From Spirogloea muscicola (lineage: Eukaryota > Streptophyta > Zygnematophyceae > Spirogloeales > Spirogloeaceae), in NCBI GenBank assembly GCA_009602725.1, contig WELB01000312.1, forward strand, positions 19,648 to 34,207: DNA of 14,560 nt, written 5' to 3'. The position numbers and the translations under genes are program-made. The notes under the pieces are model-generated. The model was not told the origin of the DNA. It searched no databases and saw only the letters and a list, made by a program, of their open reading frames with translations. Positions 1 through 8,600 of the stretch are shown here, piece after piece. Positions within the stretch are counted from its first letter, which is position 1, and the number at the start of each line of letters is the position of its first letter.

Positions 1-180
1 CTTGTCGGATTTGTTTGTGCTCACCCGTGGGTACTGATGTCACCTTAGGCAGCTTGGTTTCGTTTTCCGTATTATGTAGCCCTGTTTAGTTTGCCCTAGA
101 CTCTGCCTTAACAGTGTATTGGCTTGGATTGGCCTCCATTTCATTTCATGCGCCCCGCGCACCTTCAGGAAAGAAAGTGC

Positions 181-576
181 TCGCCCATTGAGGATAGGGG
201 CTGGAAAAGGCCCAAAAAAGAATGAACAGAGTACGAGAAATACTCGGACCACCCGGTGGGAGTCGAGTTTGTTCCACTGGCAGTCGACGTGCACGGAGCC
301 TTTGGCTCGAAATGGCTTGACTTGCTCCACCGCTTGGCGCGGCGTGCAGCGGCCTACCGCCTCGGGCAGCAGGGCGAGCAGCCCGGCTTCAACGTCGCCG
401 GGTCCCTCGCTCAAGTCTTCCGTATGCGTTTGGCCGTCTCGATGCAGCGGTCCCTTGCCTTCGCGGTTCACTTGCGCGCAGGCCGAGCTTTGGCGGCGGC
501 CTCCGGCTTCCGGCAGGGCGACGTCTTTCCGCCAGCTAGCTACTCAGACTTGCATCTCCTGACCAGAGGTTACTGA
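181..576 (+). mobile_element. Decayed 3' end of a LINE-type retrotransposon ORF (reverse-transcriptase C-terminus)
   Basis: Reading frame 1 from about 241 to the TGA at 574-576 encodes a stretch beginning DHPVGVEFVPLAVDVHGAFG, followed by a segment with FRMRLAVSMQRSLAFAVHLRAGRA. The pattern (FxPLAVxxxG, then ~45 residues later an R-x-x-x-A/S-x-x-x-QR-x-x-A-x-A-x-x-x-RA block) resembles the extreme C-terminal tail of LINE-like reverse-transcriptase proteins that are abundant in green algal genomes; this is recognition from memory, not a search. Upstream in the same frame a TGA at 223-225 interrupts the ORF, at a place where a related copy near 640 (minus strand) has TGG (Trp), so the copy looks dead. 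No reverse-transcriptase catalytic domain is inside the window; it would lie to the left or be lost through 5' truncation. It could instead be the tail of an unrelated repeated gene family. Confidence 0.5.
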
Positions 577-632
577 GCGTTCCCTGACTGATGTCTTAGT
601 CCTAGTCGTTCGCACTCAGGCTCCCTCAGACC

Positions 633-772
633 TTGTCCATTCCTTTGGGCTGGCCTTTCCCAGCCACCAGTCAATCTGGCCGCGCTTCTTCTTTCTTTGG
701 CTGTGGACATTGTCCACTCGTTTTGGGCTGGCTTTGCCAAGCCCCTCTTCTCGATGATGGGCGAGCACTTTC
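633..772 (-). repeat. Inverted and tandem repeat copies related to the LINE-like segment
   Basis: The 16 bases at 757-772 are the exact reverse complement of 173-188, and similarity continues with gaps: the minus strand from 756 down matches 189-230, both carrying a GGCTKG...AAARGCC...CCCAAA core. A second, tandem copy of that core lies at 633-665 (TTGTCC...TTGGGCTGG...CAGCC) against 710-743, a period of about 77 bases. On the minus strand the two cores translate as LGKASPKRVDN and LGKASPKEWTR, echoing the GWKRPKKE-stop-TE of the plus-strand relic. The block looks like nested or inverted fragments of one repeat family. A short perfect palindrome (GTGGACA-T-TGTCCAC) lies at 703-717. Confidence 0.5.
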
Positions 773-1101
773 TCTCGGCTCTCCTTGCCTCGTGGCTCGA
801 GCGGCCACTGCGGGCATGACGCGTGGCGCACACGTGGGGCGTGCTTGCCCTGCCTGCCCCTGCGGCATTCGCTCTTCGAAATGGGGCGCATCCAAAGAAG
901 AAAGGGGCGGTGGCAGGCGCTTCCTGGCGAGGAAGCGGCTGCTGATATGAAAGAATCGGCTGTGAAAAGCCAGCCAGATGCATACAGGTGGCGAGGGAGG
1001 CCCAGGCCCAGGGGGGAGACTGAGCAACCAGCCGCCCCCGTCGGCAGTCGCCGGGGCGCCAGCGGCCGGGCCGCTGCATGCGCAAGCAGCTGCCCCCCAC
1101 C
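773..1101. other. Gene-free, GC-rich stretch; probable PEPC upstream region
   Basis: No convincing coding sequence is seen. GC content rises towards 1000-1350. Several long open frames on both strands here have low-complexity Ala/Pro/Arg/Ser-rich translations typical of GC-rich non-coding DNA. No TATA box is evident. By analogy with the beta-amylase gene at the other end of the window, whose 5' end is also strongly GC-rich, this is a plausible promoter and 5' UTR zone for the PEPC gene, but that is inference. Confidence 0.3.
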
Positions 1102-1160
1102 ATGGCCGCCTCTGCACCGCCTGCTGCTCCGGCCGCCCCAGCCGCGGCACTGGCGTGCAG
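1102..1160 (+). other. Candidate first coding exon of the ACT-PEPC gene
   Basis: The ATG at 1102 has a strong eukaryotic initiation context (CCCACCATGGCC). It opens an Ala/Pro-rich, acid-free leader, MAASAPPAAPAAPAAALAC, that reaches a CAG|GTGCTT donor after 1160 with two bases of a codon left over. The acceptor at 1976-1977 (TTGCAG|G) needs exactly this phase, so joining 1160 to 1978 gives an uninterrupted frame into the ACT exon. The implied intron (1161-1977, 817 bases) is longer than any other in the gene, which is a reason for doubt. An alternative is the ATG at 1428, whose frame meets GTGAGC donors at 1454 and 1469 in phase 0 and could join an acceptor at 2041 or 2044. The leader could be a plastid transit peptide or simply an unstructured N-terminus. 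Confidence 0.3.
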
Positions 1161-1977
1161 GTGCTTCCGGCGCCTCACGCGCCCCGCAGCGCCCCACCAG
1201 CTCTGCTCGTCGCTACGCCCGCCCCTGTGCTCTCCTCCGCAAGCCCCTGTGCCAGCAGCAGCTGCGAAACTGCGGACGACCCTCGCTGAGCTCGCGCCGA
1301 CTCACATCGCTGCAGTTCGGGCACCCGCTGCTCCAGCTCCACTTGGCACCCGGCAAATTTTGCAGGCCTAAGCTCCCCTGCGTGTGCCAGCGGCGTTGCT
1401 GAGCCCGCCAAAAGACACGGCAGCCTCATGCTCACCTCTGGAAAGTGCGGAGCGGTGAGCGCGCCACTGGTGAGCGGACAGCCGTCTGACACAATCAGCC
1501 GGCTCGGCAGTCGACGAGCCATGATCACTCCCTCTCCATCACAAAGAAGCAGCACTGGCCTCTGGTGCAGATGGAAGCAGCTGTGCAGCGGAAAGGCTGC
1601 TCTGCATGTAGCACAGCTGCCGCTCGACCTCGACCTGGGCTGCCTGGGTGCAGCAACTACACGCCTCATGCAAGGTGCAGCCTTGACCTGGTGCTGATCA
1701 AGCAAGGACACTCCCACAGGCAGCATGCCTCGTGCATTGCAGTAACTCATCAGGCCTGGTGCAAGCACGCATGACCAGAGCCCACACTGCTCACAGGGCC
1801 TGCTGCAGCTGGCGTTTCTCTGGGACACCTGTAGGAGAGCAAGCAATGGCTGTGGAGCTTGAACAGTGGTTGCCATCCTGCTGCGCTGCGATAACGACCG
1901 AAGCTTCTGTGATTTACAATCAAACTGTTGCAAGTCAAGAGTCTTCAACAAGCACTGTGAGGCACAACTCGTTGCAG
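1161..1977 (+). other. Probable first intron / unresolved 5' region of the PEPC gene
   Basis: No domain-bearing coding sequence is recognised. A long minus-strand frame (1951 down to 1175) has no recognisable motif and looks spurious. GTGAGC-type donors at 1454 and 1469 could belong to an alternative first exon. In the frame of the first secure exon (1978 onward) there is a TGA at 1958-1960 and no ATG between it and the ACT domain, so the true start codon must be in a further upstream exon. Confidence 0.35.
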
Positions 1978-2607
1978 GAACACACCTTGGAGAACGAAAG
2001 CACTCCCCGGTCTGGACATCACAAGCTCAGCTCCAGATCAGCAGTCGCCACCTGACAATGGCACTGTCGCAGCTCTAGCTGCAGAAGTTGGTGCTGCAGT
2101 CCAACTGGAAGACGATGTACCCGCTGCAACAACCCTCGCCGTGGACGGTGACTTTCTTGTCAGATTTGACAACGAGAGCTCACCAGGCACCACGGTTGTT
2201 GTAGTACAAGGGGTGAACCAAGACAATCTCTTGGCCGACATTTCTGCTACTTTTAGCGAGATGGGGATCGGGCAAGCCTCGACTCCTCTCCCACCACATC
2301 ATTGTACACTGTGCAGGGTGGCAGTCAATGTGCGCTCTTGATGCTAGGTCGTGTGACTTGATGCAGTGCTCACGGCTTTGCAGTGCTATGCAGGCTCCAA
2401 ACAAGAGTGGGCCTCTGCAGTGTGCAGAGTGCGCGACTTATGACTCAAGAAAACCGTGTACTGGACGTTTTTGTCGTGCTGGATCCAGAAACTGATGGCG
2501 CTGTGGCCCAAGACAAGTGGGCTAGTGTTCAGGACAGCATCATGAAGAAGCTGGAGACTCGCAAGCTTATTGCAACCTCGAAGGATGACTCGAGGCTCAC
2601 AGAACAG
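1978..2607 (+). other. ACT-domain module, exons 1-2 of the PEPC gene
   Basis: Residues ~72-142 follow the ACT beta-alpha-beta-beta-alpha-beta order. Strand 1 is [10 protein letters not shown], helix 1 is [17 protein letters not shown], strands 2-3 are VQSARLMTQ and [12 protein letters not shown], and helix 2 is [13 protein letters not shown]. The N-D/N-L-L-A-D-I motif and the MDVF/LDVF-V-x-D strand resemble ACT repeats of plant ACR (uridylyltransferase-like) regulators, which bind amino acids. About 70 residues before it are Ala/Pro/Asp-rich and look unstructured. The two exons join across an intron at 2272-2420 whose donor is GC; this junction restores GIG-VQSAR exactly. Exon 2 ends CAG|GTTGGC in phase 0, matching exon 3. 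If that donor were skipped, a TAG at 2632 would end a small stand-alone ACT protein. Confidence 0.82.
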
Positions 2608-5600
2608 GTTGGCCAAAATAGGCTGACGGCCTAGCCGGCACTGAGCACGGCAAGAAGGGCTTGCTTATGTCGCTGTCATAATGCTATAGCAGCAGATGAC
2701 CCTGGTGACACTTTCGCAACAACTCCTGCTACAGTAGCATGCTCAGTAACTGCATTTAAAAGGGGCGGGCGCAATTGATTTTTCTTTCAGATCTCTTTCC
2801 TCACGTCACGCTTGGAGAAGGTCGTTGAGGAGTATGGAGAAAGTCGTATTTTAGAAGCGGTAGGTTATGCACTCAAGCGCTGCTGCACACGCGGGGTCAT
2901 GCCAAGAGTAGCCCTCACTGACTGCAAGTAGCCAGTCGTACCTCTGCAGCTGCTTTTCTCTCTATGTGGTAAGCTACATGTATTTGCTTCTCACATTTGT
3001 AGGCCAACACGCTCCAGCGGGGATTTGAGGCCCTCAGAGACAAAGAGGACCCTCGCAAGCGTGCCGAACTCCTTCGCTACATTGACAACATGGACGAGCC
3101 CACGGTACGCACTCATGGTTTCTTTCCTCAAGCAGGTGTGACATGCAAACCTTGTCTAACGCAAGCTCACCGGCAGAGTACCACAACAATGCGGAGAGGT
3201 TCAGGGCTCATTTGAGTATATGAATTGTCTGTCGTGCATCACATGATCACCGAGAGGACCTGTACTCCATTTTCCAGCTGAACGGGGTGATACGCTTGTA
3301 TTACGTGTACTCTTCCTTACTGAACGTTGCTGATGAAGCCCATGCACATCGGACAAGAAGAGAGCAAGTCTGGGCAAGCCAATCTGCCACACCTTTGTGG
3401 TACGCCTCCTTTGACCACACGCTACGGTTATTCCGGAGTCTTGATGTTCCTCCGAGGGAGCTTCAACTACTCTTGAATCGTCTTGAGGTCAGATTATGCA
3501 TTTTTGCACAACCCGTGTAGGGGCCAACCTCTCATGTGTCTCTACTAGGCGATACACAAAGCGCAGGTGTGCTTTTATTCGTACAGTCATACTCCTGGGG
3601 TAGACTCTGAGAATCAACAGTCATCAGGCTGAGTAGTCTACGCCCTCGGAAAGCAAACTTAGGAGCCAACCGGTTGCACTTCGATAAAACTTCATTCCTA
3701 GGCCTAGGTTGTTACATCCACCCGGGGGTCTCTAGCGCCTCCATAGTCAAGCTGTCATTACAATGGCTTAGCTCCCTACCCAGTCATTGTGTCTTTGCTG
3801 AGACAGCACTCTGGAGATCCACGGAAGCTTCATACAGGACTAATGTAGTTCATTCACTGCCACTTGCCAGTATTATCCTGTGCTCACTGCCCACCCAACT
3901 GAGGCGCGAAAAAGAGAGATCCTGACTTGCCTACATCGCATAATTGCGCTCTGTCATACTCGTGAGGTGGGCATTCCTTGACTTCCGCTGACACAGAGGT
4001 AACCAGCTTGTGATTGCTTGTATGATGCTTGTACTTCTCAACAGGTCTGTGCCTCTGGTCTCTACGAGAAGGGCGTCCTGAGATGTGTAATAGGTCCGTG
4101 ACTCTGTGTTCCATGAAAAGGCTATCTTCTGATGGGTGCTAGAATAAATCGGTCATCAAATGTGTCACAATGGACTGTGGTTCTACCACTTGAGTCTGAG
4201 ATGGCACCAGTGGATCTGACGATGGCAGGATCCACGACTCAGTGCAGCCCAAAAATCCGAGATCGATGTTGAGGTCGATGCAGAGGTGAAGTGATTGCAT
4301 CCTGCTGCGTGGCCTCTGTCACAAGTGCCCTCCTGCTGTGAAGCTTCATCATGTACTTTGCAGTGATAGCAGGCTAGAAGATGACAGACTGTACTAGCCC
4401 CCTGCAGCCTCCTTTTTCTGGGTGATGCAGATCGAGATTTTGTGGAGAACAGATGAAACGAGGGGCAAGAAACCGACAGTCTTGGAGGAGATACAGACTG
4501 GCCTTGACTACTTCCGTTACTCCCTTTTTGAGGCCGTTTGCACCACCTACAGATATGCCGAGAACTCAATTAGGGTCAGCACGCCTTTGTGAAGTCTCGA
4601 CCTTGCGTGATCAGACAAGTACATTAGTTGCTCGCGGGGGGTGCTCTAGGTGCCAGCCACAGCGACCTGCCTTACAACCGAGGCATGACTTGCAGGAAGG
4701 AGCACTTGTGAGCTTCTTGTGAGCTAAAGCACCAATGTATAGCAGATCAGATATGATCTGGATTGGTGCTTTACTATCATCGCCACAGAGCAAGATGTTT
4801 CCACTAAGAAGCTCACTGTCTCTCCCGCTCAATGGCAGCATGTCTACCCAAATGCTGGCCTGCAAGTCCCTAGCTTGATGAAGTTCGGCTCATGGATTGG
4901 GGGAGACCGAGATGGCAACCCATTTGGTATGCTTGCCGCCGTCCTCGCCTAAGCTTAGAATCCCTTAGGGGATTCCAAGCTTGTGCTAGTCAAGGTGATA
5001 CGTGCCATGTGACTCTCCTGAGCTTTCCGCCTGGTATGTGCAAGCTGAAGAAGACAGCAAAGGCATGAGCTCACAAAGTCAAGAATTGACGTCGTCAGAA
5101 ACTATGTCGGCTACTGCTTGGCAGTGTTACCCGAGACAACAGAAATGGCTGCACTGCTGCAAAGCCGTCTAATTCTCGCAGAGTACATTCGCCGTTGTCG
5201 CGCCTGCCAGGTCACAATGGCTTTCCTGGCTTTCCTCTCCCTCGTTGTATCTTGCTCTGTAATGCTGCCTGCTCCTCTTACTAATTGTTGCAGTATGAAT
5301 TCTCCTGGCTTGATGAGCAGCCCTGGCTCGATGAATTGATGACAATTGCAGGACAGCACACCACAATCCTCATACAGTCCTGGCTCTGATTACAATTGCA
5401 GGACATGTTGACACATTCTCTACATATCTGCAATGTCTCACCTGAGCTCCTAGACGCCCTAGAGAAGGATGCAGATGTCTTGAGCAGTATACGTGGTGGT
5501 GATGCCAACATATTTGATCAGGTCAGTATCCCTGCCAAGTGAGCATTGCAGACAATCTGTGGTAGCTGAAGCAAGATACTGCAGGAAGAGTTGGTTTCGG

Positions 5601-8600
5601 TGGCAGGGCTCTCAGTTTCCAGCCTCATCAATGCAGGAGCCATACCGGCTAAAGTTCCGCGTGATGCGGCATCGGCTGGAGCAGAATGTCCGCATTGTCA
5701 ATCAGCACCTGCGAAAGCTCTCCAAAGATGGAGTGGCCAGTGAGGTGAGTAACGAGTATCGAGAGCCAGTCCTTTCAGTCAGTTCTGTATTCTGTGGGAT
5801 GCGTGAGCTGGAGGAGATGGCTGTTGATGCTCCATGATTCCAGGGGTGGCAGTGACATCAATCATGTCTTGAATCACACAACTTGTAGCTGTGCTTTTAT
5901 GCTCCTAGCTTCTGCTGCTTGATGACGAGTACAACATAGACGACATTGAAGGCCTGGATCCCCACAAAGATGCATATCGGTCCGAGATCGACTTCTTGCA
6001 AGATTTGCGCCTCATCGATGTGCGCTTCTAAGCACACTGTAATAGCACCTCGTGACTTCAAAGGAAAGACTGCAACCGAGGCACTTGGTCTGACTAGTCG
6101 ATGTGATACTTCAAGGCAGGCAGCACACTCATGCTGTTTACACAGTGTCCGTGCTGCTGAGGATGTCTTGGGTGAATCACTTGTTGTTGCTGACAGGAGA
6201 CCATTAGTCACACACGCATCGAGCAGGTTTTGACATAGTCATGGTGCAATTGGGCTAGGCATCCTTGAGGGCCAACGGTGACCAGCGATCAGCAGATAGC
6301 AAGCTGAAGGACCTCATCCGCCTGGCTGAGACATTTGGGTTCTTCTTGTGTGCACTCGATGTGCGGCAAGAGTCAAGTGTCCATTCAGAGGTTGGGCACC
6401 ATCACGTTCTCAAATCATGATAGTAACTTACATGATGATAGTATCCATGTAAGCAGCCCAAGGTGCCTGACATGGAATTGTGCGCCTGCTGTTGGATTTT
6501 AAGCAGCGAGAATCTCAAACAAACCTCGTCCCTGTCATTTTCACAGGCTGTGGCAGAGTGCTTGCACTTGTTGGGCTGCAGCAAGGAATATCTGGAGCTT
6601 GACAACCAGCAGCGCATGGCTGTCCTGGAGGGCTACCTTCAGCAGCCTGCTCCATACAGGAAGAGAGAGGTCTGCAGCTGTCTATCCCCAAGCTTAACAA
6701 GTGACTACTTCACAGCCATGCATTCCTTCCTTCAATTGTGCATCTCAGCATCCCCGCAGTATTATCTGCATCAGGGGCAGGAAACAGCTCCATCCAAGAA
6801 GCTGAAAATTATTGTCAATCGTTGCCTCGGCAGGAGATTGTTAAGGCCGCATCCGATGGAACACAGCAGGTTGTTGCGGTTCTAAAGAGCTGCGCAAATA
6901 TATTGGACATGCTCGGGCCTAGAGCGGTTGCCTCCTACGTGATATCCATGACGCGGCACTCCTCCCACATCTTGGAGGTGAGGTCATTGTCCTCTTATGC
7001 GACCCTGTGGCAGAGTGGGTGGGTTCACATGGCTCTGACTCACGAAGAGCAACATCTTCTGATACATTTGAGGCCGGTGCTGCTTCTTTCTTACTGCCAG
7101 GTGTTGTTTTTGGCGTGGTTTGCCTGCCGAGACCTGATATTCAAGGACGGGGATGGAAAGTGGCAGTCACGCATTGTCATTGCTCCCCTCTTTGAGACCA
7201 TCCCAGATCTGGAGGTGAGACACAGGTCATCTGATGCAAGCCATGTTGTTTGTGCTGCACCTCCAGCTCTCCTGCAAGAACGGTCGATTGGCCCGAGCAA
7301 AGCCGCGATCAGGTTTGTGTCAAGTGAGACAAGCATAAGCTTACACGCCCAAAAGGAATCATGTGTCATGCTGAGAGACGTGTGGCTTAGTAATCAATAC
7401 CAGCTGCCTGCATGCTCGTGCTCCCTTGACAGCACATGCCAGAGGCTTTGGCATCTCTGCTGCACAATCCAACCTACCAGGATATCCTAGCTTCCTCGGG
7501 TGGTATTCAGGTGGGCTCTCAGGCAGCATCCCCTGCTGGCTTGCCAAGCACACATCATTGAAGTGGAATATCAGCGCCCAGAGACAAAGGTTGTGCACTC
7601 ACACCACACGAGCCTGCTACTTCTGGTTCTGAGCAGGAGGTCATGCTCGGGTACTCAGACTCCTGCAAAGATGGCGGCATCACGGCCAGTGCTTACAACC
7701 TCTACAAAGCCCAGGAAGTGATCAGGGAGATAACAACATCAGCCGGTGTCAAGTCAAGGATCTTCCACGGCAGAGGTGGAACGGTGGGGCGGGGAGCCGG
7801 GCCAACACACGAGTCAGTGCTTGCTCAGGTATGTCATTGTGACATGAGGTCTGCACTGAATATGACGAGTATCTTTGCAGGCTCCCTGTGTGGATCAGAT
7901 TGAGTCACCTGGTGGCAGCAAGGCAAGGTGCCATGCAATAGCAATTCAGATTTTGCTTTTTCCACCCTTTTCTCAGAGGCAGATCTTGGCATTGAAGTGC
8001 AGCCTGCAGGATCTGTGGCGGGGAAGATCAAATTCACAGAGCAGGGGGAGGTCATCACTTACCGCTATGGGAATGCGGAGACAGCCACTTTTGAGCTCAC
8101 TGTGCGTCTGGTGATGCAAAGTCCTGGCTGCATATCTGAGGGATGCATGTGACACGCCTTAGACGATAGCATGGGGCAGGACGAAGGCGTCTGTCACTGT
8201 TGCAGATGGAGATGGACCACATTCATTAGAGCTGTTGACTATGGCAATGCTGTCTTTGTGTCGTAAGTGCTTGTTACTTTGTTGTGAGCAGCGCACTTCA
8301 AATTTGGCAGGTGGGCATCACCGGGTTGCTGAAAGCAAGCCACCCAGCCACCAGGGCAAATGCTGACATACCGCAGCAGGCATGCACCACTTCAGTCCTC
8401 TGTCAGTAAGGGCCAAGTCAATGGTGTGAGGAGCGCACACTGTCTGCTCAGTGGCACTTTCTAGCTTGCATGCACTTGTAGTCTCATGGGCGGGTTGCCA
8501 GATTGACATTGATCATGACTACGCTCCCAACATTGGTGCAGTGTTACGACATCATGACCACCATAGCCAGCAATGCCGAGAAGGCATACCGTGATTTGAC

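Noticed and set aside
1175-1951. 258-residue open frame on the minus strand upstream of PEPC
   Set aside because: No recognisable motif; Ser/Arg/Ala/Cys-rich composition typical of antisense GC-rich DNA; it overlaps the likely 5' region of the PEPC gene.
2421-2634. Stand-alone small ACT-domain gene ending at the TAG at 2632
   Set aside because: The CAG|GTTGGC donor at 2608 splices in phase to exon 3, and exons 3-4 have no plausible independent start. Kept only as the main alternative to the fusion.
7881-7910. Possible exon starting APCVDQIE after TTTGCAG at about 7880
   Set aside because: It opens in phase but has no counterpart in PEPC and no clear donor that leads to [11 protein letters not shown]; joining 7828 to 8003 fits the family without insertion.
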